Assembly: GCA_014376915.1 (NCBI GenBank)
Contig: JACMQP010000192.1
Span: 1-5,756, forward strand
DNA: 5,756 nucleotides
Direction: 5' to 3'
DNA from: Ramlibacter sp.
GTDB lineage: Bacteria > Pseudomonadota > Gammaproteobacteria > Burkholderiales > Burkholderiaceae
In this document: positions 1 through 5,756 of the stretch, one piece after another
Position numbering within the stretch: position 1 is the stretch's first letter
Layout: each line of letters opens with the position of its first letter
Notes under the pieces: model-generated
Told to the model about the DNA's origin: nothing
Seen by the model: the letters and a program-made list of their open reading frames with translations, nothing else
Databases searched by the model: none
Translations under genes and position numbers: made by a program

Positions 1-300
1 GCTGGCACAGAGGGCCTGGCCGCCGGACTGTTCTCCGTGGTGTTCGACCCACGCTACAGCCCGGCGCAGGTCGACGCCTTCTGCGACGCGCTGCGTCTGT
101 TCAAGCTCGGATATTCGTGGGGCGGGCCGGTCAGCCTGGTGGTGCCGTACGACGTCGCCACGATGCGCGACGCCCGGCTCGGGACCTGGCCGCACAAGGG
201 CGTGCTGGTGCGGTTCTCGGTCGGACTGGAGGTGATGGACGACCTGCGTTCGGACTTGGAACAGGCACTGATCGCACTGGATCGGCCCGATGCAAGCTGA
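1..300 (+). CDS. metC: Cystathionine beta-lyase, C-terminal part (gene truncated by the window edge)
   Basis: The reading frame is open from base 1 to the TGA at 298-300 and gives the last 99 codons of a protein that normally has about 390-400 residues. Cystathionine beta-lyase is a cytoplasmic PLP enzyme that splits cystathionine into homocysteine, pyruvate and ammonia in methionine biosynthesis. Family hallmarks visible here are the GLFSVVF strand, the LGYSWGGPVSLVVPYD segment and the closing LVRFSVGLE motif; the Arg at 211-213 matches the Arg that holds the substrate carboxylate in Cys/Met-metabolism PLP enzymes. The SWGG..SLVVPYD wording fits MetC better than MetB or cystathionine gamma-lyase, which usually have an ESL..HPA.MTH segment. 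The PLP lysine lies outside the window, so activity cannot be judged. Its last 11 bases overlap the kinase start, so the two genes are probably cotranscribed. Confidence 0.85.
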   Translation, partial: AGTEGLAAGLFSVVFDPRYSPAQVDAFCDALRLFKLGYSWGGPVSLVVPYDVATMRDARLGTWPHKGVLVRFSVGLEVMDDLRSDLEQALIALDRPDAS

Positions 301-3300
301 GACCGAGCGCCGCCGGCTGGCCCGGCTACGGATGCTGGACGTGCTGGACAGCGGGCCCGAGCCCGTGTTCGACGCGCTGGTGCGGGTGGCAGCCTCGGTC
401 TGCGGCACGCCGATCGCGCTGGTCAGCCTGATCGACGACCAGCGCCAGTGGTTCAAGGCCAACCTGGGGCTGGACGGCCTGGCGCAGACCCCGCGCGACA
501 TCGCGTTCTGCGCCCATGCGATCGAGCAGGACAGCGTGATGGAAGTGCCGGACGCCGCCAGCGACACGCGCTTTTCCGCCAACCCACTGGTGGTGGGCGG
601 CCCCGGCATCCGGTTCTATGCCGGCGCCCCCATCGTGATGCCCTCGGGCGAACGGGTCGGGACGCTCTGCGTGATCGACCGCAAGCCCGGCCATCTCAGC
701 GAGCAGCAAGCCGCCACCCTGCGCGACCTGGCCGCACTGGCGCAACAGCTGCTGCTGCAGCGCGAGCGCCTGCGGCAGCTGACCTCGGCCGGCGACGATT
801 CGCGCTTCCACGCGGTGTCCAGCACGGCGCCGCTGGGCATTTTCCAGGCTGACGCGGCGGGCCAGCTGCTGCACACCAACCAGCGCTGGCAGGAGTTGTT
901 CGGCATGCCGCTGGAGCAGGCGATGGGCAGCGGCTGGCGCGACGCGGTGCATCCGGTGGACCACGACCGGGTGGTGGCCGCGTGGAGCGACAGCGTGGCC
1001 CGGTCGGAGCCGTTCGAAATGGAGTTCCAGGTGCTGCGTCCCGGCGGCGAAACCGCCTGGGTACGGGTGCAGGCCAGCCCGGCGAACTGGGGTGAGCTGC
1101 CGCGCAAGGGCTATGTCGGCGTGGTGGACGACGTCACCGGGCGCACCGAGACGGAAGCCCGGCTGCGGTCGGCCAACCGGTTCCTGGAGCGGGCCGAGCA
1201 ACTCAGCGGCGTCGGTGGCTGGGAAGTGGACCTGGCCAGCCGGCGGGTCAAGTGGACCGACCAGAACTGCCGTATCTTCGACCGCGATCCCGGGCACCGG
1301 CCGGCGCTCGACGAGGCGATGGGGTACTTCGCCCCTGGCGCGCGCGACGAGCTCAGCGCGGCCACGCGGCATTCGATCCGCACCGGCGAACCGTGGAACC
1401 TGGTCTTGCCGATGGTGACGGCCCGTGGCCGGTCGATCGCTGTGCGGTCGCGCGGCTACGCCGAATTCGAGGACGGCAAGGCGGTCCGGCTGGTGGGCAC
1501 GTTGCTGGACATCACCGAGCAGAAAAAGGTGCGCGACGCACTGGCCACCGCCAACGCGCTGCTCACCAGCGTGGTCGACAGCCTGCCCTGCGGGCTGAGC
1601 GTGTTCGACGAGAACCTGCACTTGATCGCCCACAACCAGCAGTTCCGAACGCTGCACGAGTTCCCGGACCGGCTGTTTGCCGGGCCTGTCGTCACGTTCG
1701 AGAGCCTGGCGCGGCACAACGCCGAGCGCGGCGACTACGGGGCCGGCCCGGTCGACGAGACCGTGCGCGCGATGGTCGAGAGGGCCGGCAAGCCGGTGGC
1801 CGAGCACTACCAGCGGGCGCGTCCCAACGGCGTCACGCTGGACATCCGCGCCGCGCCCCTGCATGGCGGCGGCTTCGTCACAACCTACGTGGATATTTCC
1901 GCGGCGCGCGCCGCCCAGGAGGCGCTGCGCAAGAGCGAAGAGCGGCAAAAGCGCGCCTTCGACGCATCACGGCTGGCGCTGTGGGACCTGGACCTGGAGA
2001 CCGGTCGAATCTTCCTGTCGGAGAACTGGTCGCAGCTGATGGGCGGCCCGGCCCAGCCGACGGTGATCGCCGCGCAGGCGCTGCTCGATCTGGTGCCCGA
2101 GCCGGAGCGGCCGGCCATCGGCGAGGCGCTGGAAGCGATGTTCACCGGCCAGTCCGACCAGTACGTGGTCGAGCACCAGGTACGCTGCAACGACGGCAGT
2201 CTGGTCTGGATCCACAGCGAAGGCCGGGTGACCCGCCGCGACGCGCGGGGCAAGGCCCTGCGGGTGACCGGAACCAACCGCGACATCACCCGCCGCAAGC
2301 GCGCCGAGGAGGAGCTCCAGCGTGCCGCCGCCATCAACCGCGCCACGCTGGAATCCACCGCCGACGGCATCCTGGTGATGAACGGCGACCGCCAGATCCT
2401 GCTGTTCAACCATCAGCTGCTGGCGATGATGAACATCCCGCACGACCTGGAAGGCGCGAGCCGCGAGAAGTGGGGCGACATCGTCGTCGCACAGGTGACG
2501 GATCCCGCCGTTTACGCACGCCGGGTCACGGAGCTGTACGCTGCGCCCGAGACCGAATCCTTCGACGTGCTGGAGTTCAAGGACGGCCGCGCGTTCGAGC
2601 GCTACGGGCGGCCGCTGGCGCTGGAAGGCGCGGCCACCGGCCGGGTCTGGAGCTTCCGCGACGTCACCGCCCGGACCCGGGCGGACGCCGATCTCAAGCA
2701 GGCCAAGGAGGCTGCCGAGGCGGCCAACCGGGCCAAGAGCGAGTTCCTGGACACGATCAGCCACGAGATCCGGACCCCGCTCAACGGCGTGCTCGGCATG
2801 ACCCGGCTGCTGCTGGCGGAAACCCTGCAGCCGCAGCAGCGGCGCTATGTCGAGCTTGCGGCCTCCAGCGCGCAGTCGCTGCTGGGCCTGATCAACGACT
2901 TGCTGGACCTGGGCAAGATCGAGTCCGGCCGGCTCGAGTTCGAGCATGTGGAGTTCAGCCTGGCCGAACTGGCGGGCGAGCTGGGCGACCTGTACAGCCT
3001 GCGCGCGCGCGAGAAGGGCCTCGCGTTCGACCTGCGGATCGATCCGGCCGTGCCGGACACCGTGGTCGGCGACCCCGGCCGGCTGCGCCAGGTGCTCAAC
3101 AACCTCCTGAGCAACGCGCTGAAGTTCACAGAGGCCGGGCTGCTCGGCCTGGACATCCATCCCGCGGCTGCCTCCGGCGGCAGGCTGATGATCGGGTTCA
3201 CCGTCCACGACACCGGCATCGGCATCCCGTCCGAGGTGCAGTCCGGCCTGTTCGAGCGCTTCTTCCAGGCCGACAGCTCCACCACCCGCGAGTACGGCGG

Positions 3301-4198
3301 CACCGGGCTCGGGCTGGCCATCGTGAAGCAGCTGTGCGAACAGATGGGCGGCAGCGTGCGGCTGCAGAGCGTGGCCGGGCGCGGTGCGTCGTTCCGCTGC
3401 ATCCTGCCGTTCACCCCGGCGCAACAACGCGCTGCAGCGGCCGAACCGGCCCCGGCAATTTCGCGCACGGCGCGCGCGCCGCGGCCGCAGCGCATTCTGG
3501 TGGCGGAGGACAACGGCACCAACCAGATCGTGATCAAGGGCATGCTGCGGCTGGTCGGCTACACCGACGTGACCGTGGTGGAGGACGGGCAGCAAGTGCT
3601 CGACGCGGTGGCGCGCGAGCGTTTCGACGCCATCCTGATGGACTGCCGGATGCCGGTGATGGACGGCTACGAGGCGACCGAGCGGCTGCGCGCCGGCGGC
3701 TGGCGGCTGCCGATCATTGCCCTCACCGCCAATGTTTCCGAGCAACAGCGCCAGAAATGCCTGGCCGCCGGCATGGACGACTTCCTGTCCAAGCCGATGG
3801 AAGCAGCGCAGCTGGCGCAGGTGCTGGATCACTGGACCGCTGCGCCGGCCGAGCCGGTGTTCGACGAACAGAAGGCGCTGGACCGGATGGATGGCGACCT
3901 GGAGTTGTTCCGGCAGGTGCTCGAGTCGTTCACCCTGCTGGCGCCCAAGGCGCTGGAGAAGATCGGCGCCGCGCTGGAGGCCGGGGCGGGCGCCGAGGTG
4001 CATCGCCACCTGCATTCGCTGGCCGGATCGGCCTCGATGGTGAGCGCGGAGCAGCTGGCCAGGCTCGCACGCACACTGGAACAACAGGCGCTGGAAGGCC
4101 GCACCAATGGCCTGGCCCGCGGGCTGGTCGACCTTCACGCCGCGCTCGACGATTTCCTCGCCGCGATTGCAACGAAAATCAAGGACCGCGCATCATGA
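290..4198 (+). CDS. Soluble GAF/multi-PAS hybrid histidine kinase with REC and HPt domains
   Basis: This 1302-residue sensor kinase carries a complete phosphorelay in one chain. Approximate order: GAF 25-155 (FCAHAI, GTLCVID); PAS1 168-287; PAS2 298-414; PAS3 of PAS_7 type 420-540; PAS4 549-672; PAS5 677-797; a short coiled coil 797-815; HisKA 816-881 with H-box [11 protein letters not shown] (H825); HATPase 925-1042 with N-box around N938/N942, G1 DTGIGIP 974-980, F-box FERFF and G2 GGTGLGLA; a Pro/Ala-rich linker 1043-1066; REC 1067-1182 (E1073/D1074, phosphoacceptor D1118, T1146, K1168); HPt about 1195-1295 with HSLAGSA (H1242). All catalytic boxes look intact. No signal peptide or membrane helix is seen, so it should be cytoplasmic. 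The ATG at 290 is chosen because residues 7-30 already match the helix that usually leads into this GAF type; a weak GGA at 279-281 precedes it. It overlaps metC by 11 bases and the next gene by 4. The sensed signal is unknown. Confidence 0.95.
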   Translation: MQAETERRRLARLRMLDVLDSGPEPVFDALVRVAASVCGTPIALVSLIDDQRQWFKANLGLDGLAQTPRDIAFCAHAIEQDSVMEVPDAASDTRFSANPLVVGGPGIRFYAGAPIVMPSGERVGTLCVIDRKPGHLSEQQAATLRDLAALAQQLLLQRERLRQLTSAGDDSRFHAVSSTAPLGIFQADAAGQLLHTNQRWQELFGMPLEQAMGSGWRDAVHPVDHDRVVAAWSDSVARSEPFEMEFQVLRPGGETAWVRVQASPANWGELPRKGYVGVVDDVTGRTETEARLRSANRFLERAEQLSGVGGWEVDLASRRVKWTDQNCRIFDRDPGHRPALDEAMGYFAPGARDELSAATRHSIRTGEPWNLVLPMVTARGRSIAVRSRGYAEFEDGKAVRLVGTLLDITEQKKVRDALATANALLTSVVDSLPCGLSVFDENLHLIAHNQQFRTLHEFPDRLFAGPVVTFESLARHNAERGDYGAGPVDETVRAMVERAGKPVAEHYQRARPNGVTLDIRAAPLHGGGFVTTYVDISAARAAQEALRKSEERQKRAFDASRLALWDLDLETGRIFLSENWSQLMGGPAQPTVIAAQALLDLVPEPERPAIGEALEAMFTGQSDQYVVEHQVRCNDGSLVWIHSEGRVTRRDARGKALRVTGTNRDITRRKRAEEELQRAAAINRATLESTADGILVMNGDRQILLFNHQLLAMMNIPHDLEGASREKWGDIVVAQVTDPAVYARRVTELYAAPETESFDVLEFKDGRAFERYGRPLALEGAATGRVWSFRDVTARTRADADLKQAKEAAEAANRAKSEFLDTISHEIRTPLNGVLGMTRLLLAETLQPQQRRYVELAASSAQSLLGLINDLLDLGKIESGRLEFEHVEFSLAELAGELGDLYSLRAREKGLAFDLRIDPAVPDTVVGDPGRLRQVLNNLLSNALKFTEAGLLGLDIHPAAASGGRLMIGFTVHDTGIGIPSEVQSGLFERFFQADSSTTREYGGTGLGLAIVKQLCEQMGGSVRLQSVAGRGASFRCILPFTPAQQRAAAAEPAPAISRTARAPRPQRILVAEDNGTNQIVIKGMLRLVGYTDVTVVEDGQQVLDAVARERFDAILMDCRMPVMDGYEATERLRAGGWRLPIIALTANVSEQQRQKCLAAGMDDFLSKPMEAAQLAQVLDHWTAAPAEPVFDEQKALDRMDGDLELFRQVLESFTLLAPKALEKIGAALEAGAGAEVHRHLHSLAGSASMVSAEQLARLARTLEQQALEGRTNGLARGLVDLHAALDDFLAAIATKIKDRAS
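4181..4185 (+). promoter_or_regulatory. Ribosome binding site of the response regulator gene
   Basis: AAGGA lies inside the end of the kinase gene, 9 bases before the ATG at 4195. It fixes the start of the response regulator: the reading frame is open far upstream with no stop, but only this ATG has both a good Shine-Dalgarno and the right distance to the receiver domain. The ATGA overlap suggests translational coupling. Confidence 0.7.
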
Positions 4199-5298
4199 CC
4201 ACTGCATCCGCAACTCCCAATCCCGTTTCGGGCGGCGACCCCGCCTCCATCCTTGTCATCGAAGACGACCCGATCCAGCGGCTGGCCGTGGTCGGCATCC
4301 TGCAGCGCGTGGGCCACCGCGTGCTATGGGCCGTCGACGGCGAACAGGGCCTGGAAATGGCGCGCCAGTCGCGCCCCGACCTGATCGTCTGCGACGTGGT
4401 GATGCCCGGCATGAACGGCTACCAGCTGGTGACGGCGCTACGGCAAGAAGCCGGCCTGGTCGAAGTGCCGGTGATCATGCTCACCAGCATGACCGAGCGG
4501 GCCCAGGTGCGGGTCGGCATGAATTCGGGTGCCGACGACTACCTGGCCAAGCCGCTCAACGCCGCCGAATTGCGCGATGCGGTGACGGCACTGCTGACGC
4601 GGCGCAAATCGCGGCGCGACGAAATCGTCGGCGAAATCAAGGACAAGTTCCTGGCCGCGCTGGAAGGCCAGAAGCAGTCGCTGGCCAATCTCTACGAGCA
4701 GCGCCTGTTCAAGGAACTGAACAGCCGCTGGGAAGACAGCGGCCGCTACAACGAGGCGCTGGACTACCCGGACGCGATCGTGCTGGCGGTCGACCTGTTT
4801 TCCGCCATCCTGTCGCGCCAGTCACCGAGCGACGACCTGGCGGCGGCGGTGCGCCAGGGCTACCAGAACGCGCGCGACACGCTGTACCTGTTCGGCGCTC
4901 GCCACCTGGTGCCGCAGGGCGACAGCCTGCTGGCGGTGTTCGTCCCGGTCGAGGGCACGGACGGCGCCGCGTTCCGGTTGCGCACGTTGCGCGGCGCGCT
5001 GGCGCTGGTCAAGGCCGGCGCCGGCGACAGCGGCATGACGGTTGCCTTGCATGTCGGGCCGGCCACGTTGGTTCACGTCACCGACCCGCTGCACGGCGAC
5101 GCCGGCAGCGTGCTTACCGGCGACACTGCGCCGGCCGCGGCCGCGCTGCAGGCGTTCGCGCGCGATTCCAAATGGCGGGTGGCGTGCTCGGCGCAATTGC
5201 TCGAGGGGATCGAGGGGCAGGTGGTCACCGGCGGCAGCGCGCCGCTGGCCGCTGGCGGCGCCGCGCTCACGGCGCTGGAAGTTCTGTCGCTCGCCTGA
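4195..5298 (+). CDS. Response regulator with a degenerate class III nucleotide-cyclase-like output domain
   Basis: The protein has 367 residues. Residues 18-135 form a receiver domain with the full active site: E23/D24/D25, phosphoacceptor D67 in IVCDVVMPGMNGY, T97 and K119 in ADDYLAKP. A charged, probably helical linker (137-182) follows. Residues 190-365 resemble a class III adenylate/guanylate cyclase: AIVLAVDLFSAIL (first metal Asp, D200), GDSLLAVF (second metal Asp, D243), VALHVGP (the usual GIHTGP strand) and TGDTAPAAAALQ (usual GDTVNLAARL). The Asn and Arg of that last motif are P313 and A317, the usual base-specificity Lys before GD is V239, and the second specificity position is V306, so cyclase activity is doubtful. 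No HTH, GGDEF, EAL or HD-GYP motif is seen. The start overlaps the kinase stop by 4 bases, making it the likely final phosphate acceptor of that kinase. The receiver call is firm; the cyclase-like call comes from motif alignment by eye. Confidence 0.92.
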   Translation: MTTASATPNPVSGGDPASILVIEDDPIQRLAVVGILQRVGHRVLWAVDGEQGLEMARQSRPDLIVCDVVMPGMNGYQLVTALRQEAGLVEVPVIMLTSMTERAQVRVGMNSGADDYLAKPLNAAELRDAVTALLTRRKSRRDEIVGEIKDKFLAALEGQKQSLANLYEQRLFKELNSRWEDSGRYNEALDYPDAIVLAVDLFSAILSRQSPSDDLAAAVRQGYQNARDTLYLFGARHLVPQGDSLLAVFVPVEGTDGAAFRLRTLRGALALVKAGAGDSGMTVALHVGPATLVHVTDPLHGDAGSVLTGDTAPAAAALQAFARDSKWRVACSAQLLEGIEGQVVTGGSAPLAAGGAALTALEVLSLA

Positions 5299-5321
5299 CG
5301 GCCACCGCATTCCGGGCCGTC
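5297..5321 (+). terminator. Possible hairpin at the end of the kinase-regulator operon
   Basis: GACGGCC (5297-5303) and GGCCGTC (5315-5321) form a perfect 7-bp GC-rich stem around an 11-base loop, starting within the stop codon of the response regulator. No T-run follows, so it is a weak candidate for an intrinsic terminator. It could instead be a processing or stabilising hairpin, or chance in GC-rich DNA. Confidence 0.3.
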
Positions 5322-5338
5322 GCCGGATGGCTTACAGT
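5310..5338 (+). promoter_or_regulatory. Weak promoter candidate for the small Lys-rich gene
   Basis: TACAGT at 5333-5338 matches four of six bases of the sigma-70 -10 consensus. Seventeen bases upstream, TTCCGG (5310-5315) matches only the TT of the -35 element. Transcription would start near 5345 and leave a leader of about 25 bases before the GTG at 5370. The call rests mainly on position, and read-through from the upstream operon is an alternative. Confidence 0.25.
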
Positions 5339-5369
5339 GCTCCCATCAGACAACTCAACGGAACAGCCT

Positions 5370-5555
5370 GTGGCCACACCAAATTACGGATACGAGAAGC
5401 GGCAGAAAGAGCTGGCCAAGAAACGCAAGAAGGAAGACAAGCTCAAGGCCAAGAGCGACCGCAAGACCGGCGAGCCGGGCAGCGAAGGCGGGATGCAGGA
5501 CGGCGCTGAAGTCGGCTCGACCCCCCCAGCCGGCGAGACGCCCGCCCAGGGCTGA
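5370..5555 (+). CDS. Small Lys-rich hypothetical protein (61 aa, GTG start)
   Basis: The GTG at 5370 opens a 61-residue frame ending at TGA 5553-5555, with GGA (5360-5362) seven bases upstream as a weak Shine-Dalgarno. Residues 1-32, beginning (M)ATPNYGYEKRQKELAKK, are highly charged, rich in Lys and Arg with regular Glu/Asp, and should form one amphipathic or coiled-coil helix. Residues 33-61 are rich in Gly, Pro, Ser, Glu and Ala and look disordered. There is no membrane segment or signal peptide. From memory, short proteins starting NYGYEKRQKEL are widespread hypotheticals in xanthomonads and other proteobacteria; no function is known to me. The AAG/AAA-rich head has a lower GC content than its neighbours, which follows from the Lys content. 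A GTG at 5337 would add 11 residues, but the familiar family start favours 5370. It is separated from the response regulator by 71 bases and may be its own unit. Confidence 0.75.
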   Translation: MATPNYGYEKRQKELAKKRKKEDKLKAKSDRKTGEPGSEGGMQDGAEVGSTPPAGETPAQG

Positions 5556-5564
5556 GCCGCAGGC

Positions 5565-5593
5565 GCCATTGCGCGATACGAATGGCAATCGCG
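5565..5593. repeat. Two interleaved inverted repeats in the convergent intergenic gap
   Basis: GCCATT (5565-5570) pairs with AATGGC (5581-5586), and CGCGAT (5572-5577) pairs with ATCGCG (5588-5593). The two 6-bp stems alternate, so in RNA they are either mutually exclusive hairpins or a pseudoknot. The site fills most of the 46 bases between the two converging genes, where a bidirectional terminator would be expected, but there is no T-run on either strand. Confidence 0.35.
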
Positions 5594-5601
5594 TCAGCCC
5601 G

Positions 5602-5756
5602 CTACAGAGCCGCATCCTCGCCAGCCCTGATCGCGTCCGCCAGCGCCGCGAAAGCGGCCGGCGACCGGTCTTGCGGCGCGATCGCCACGGCGCTTCCAAA
5701 CTGCTTGAAGTTGCGTGCGATCGATGCGGCGTAGCCCGGGTCGTAGTGCATGAACA
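5602..5756 (-). CDS. mnmH: C-terminal end of a minus-strand protein, probably tRNA 2-selenouridine synthase
   Basis: On the minus strand a frame is open from the window edge to TAG at 5602-5604 and encodes about 50 C-terminal residues: F-MHYDPGYAASIARNFKQF followed by an Ala-rich tail ending AGEDAAL. The HYDPGY..S..RNF wording resembles the end of MnmH (SelU/YbbB), where a YYDP.Y segment lies about 30 residues before the C-terminus. MnmH swaps sulfur for selenium on the wobble 2-thiouridine of some tRNAs through an N-terminal rhodanese domain and a P-loop domain; neither is in the window. The ATG at 5749-5751 is an internal Met, since homologous sequence begins upstream of it. The gene converges on the small Lys-rich gene with 46 bases between stops. 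That this is a real gene end is fairly safe; the family name is recalled from memory and moderately supported. Confidence 0.55.
   Translation of the reverse strand, partial: FMHYDPGYAASIARNFKQFGSAVAIAPQDRSPAAFAALADAIRAGEDAAL

Noticed and set aside
1258..1281. NCRIF in PAS2, which looks like the flavin-binding NCRFLQ motif of LOV photoreceptor domains
   Set aside because: In the PAS alignment it falls at the earlier position normally read as a yRifG-type motif, not after the TGY..EE segment where the LOV cysteine lies, and the rest of the LOV signature is missing.
326..1948. Minus-strand open frame of 540 codons opposite the kinase sensory region
   Set aside because: It is antisense to well-supported GAF/PAS coding sequence, rich in Arg, Gly, His and Ala without recognisable domains, as expected for the complement of a GC-rich gene.
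1967..4138. Minus-strand open frame of 723 codons opposite the kinase core
   Set aside because: It lies opposite intact HisKA, HATPase, REC and HPt motifs and shows only low-complexity shadow composition.
1252..4194. Long in-frame upstream extension of the response regulator (would give 1348 residues)
   Set aside because: The extension is Arg/Gly/Ala/Pro-rich shadow sequence of the kinase gene in another frame; the receiver domain begins just after the ATG at 4195, which has an AAGGA site.
4762..5295. Diguanylate cyclase (GGDEF) reading of the response regulator output domain
   Set aside because: There is no GG[DE]EF motif or I-site; the order of AVD, GDSLLAVF, HVGP and TGDT fits a class III nucleotide cyclase instead.
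4107..5369. Upstream extension of the small Lys-rich gene through the response regulator region
   Set aside because: It is an out-of-frame shadow of the response regulator; the meaningful sequence starts at the GTG at 5370.
5355..5699. Minus-strand frame of 114 codons across the 3' intergenic gap
   Set aside because: It overlaps both the small Lys-rich gene and the better-supported minus-strand gene end in a different frame, and has no recognisable domain.

Overview
The window is GC-rich with strongly G/C-biased third codon positions and densely packed genes. Gene content (a MetC-type cystathionine beta-lyase, a very large soluble hybrid histidine kinase, a small Lys-rich protein and a probable MnmH tail) suggests a gammaproteobacterium of the Xanthomonadaceae/Rhodanobacteraceae group, such as a Lysobacter relative. 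That placement is inferred from protein style and not from a marker gene.

Layout. Positions 1-300 hold the 3' end of cystathionine beta-lyase (plus strand). It overlaps by 11 bases the start of a 1302-residue hybrid sensor kinase (290-4198; GAF, five PAS-like domains, HisKA, HATPase, REC, HPt). That gene overlaps by 4 bases (ATGA) a 367-residue response regulator (4195-5298), whose receiver domain is followed by a class III nucleotide-cyclase-like domain. A 71-base gap with a small hairpin and a weak promoter candidate leads to a 61-codon gene for a Lys-rich hypothetical protein with a GTG start (5370-5555). After a 46-base convergent gap carrying two interleaved inverted repeats, the 3' end of a minus-strand gene, probably tRNA 2-selenouridine synthase, runs off the right edge (5602-5756).

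How the genes work together. The kinase has no membrane segment, so it should read cytoplasmic cues through its GAF/PAS array. It carries all relay modules in one chain (H825, D1118, H1242), and the translationally coupled downstream receiver (D67) is the natural final acceptor. The output domain of that receiver looks like a class III adenylate/guanylate cyclase that keeps both metal-binding aspartates but has lost the base-specificity residues and the Asn/Arg pair that stabilise substrate and transition state. It is therefore either a pseudo-cyclase acting by binding, or a strongly diverged enzyme. This relay ending in a degenerate cyclase domain, tied by overlap to a methionine-biosynthesis gene, is the most interesting part of the window. 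No mobile element, CRISPR array, tRNA or rRNA was seen.
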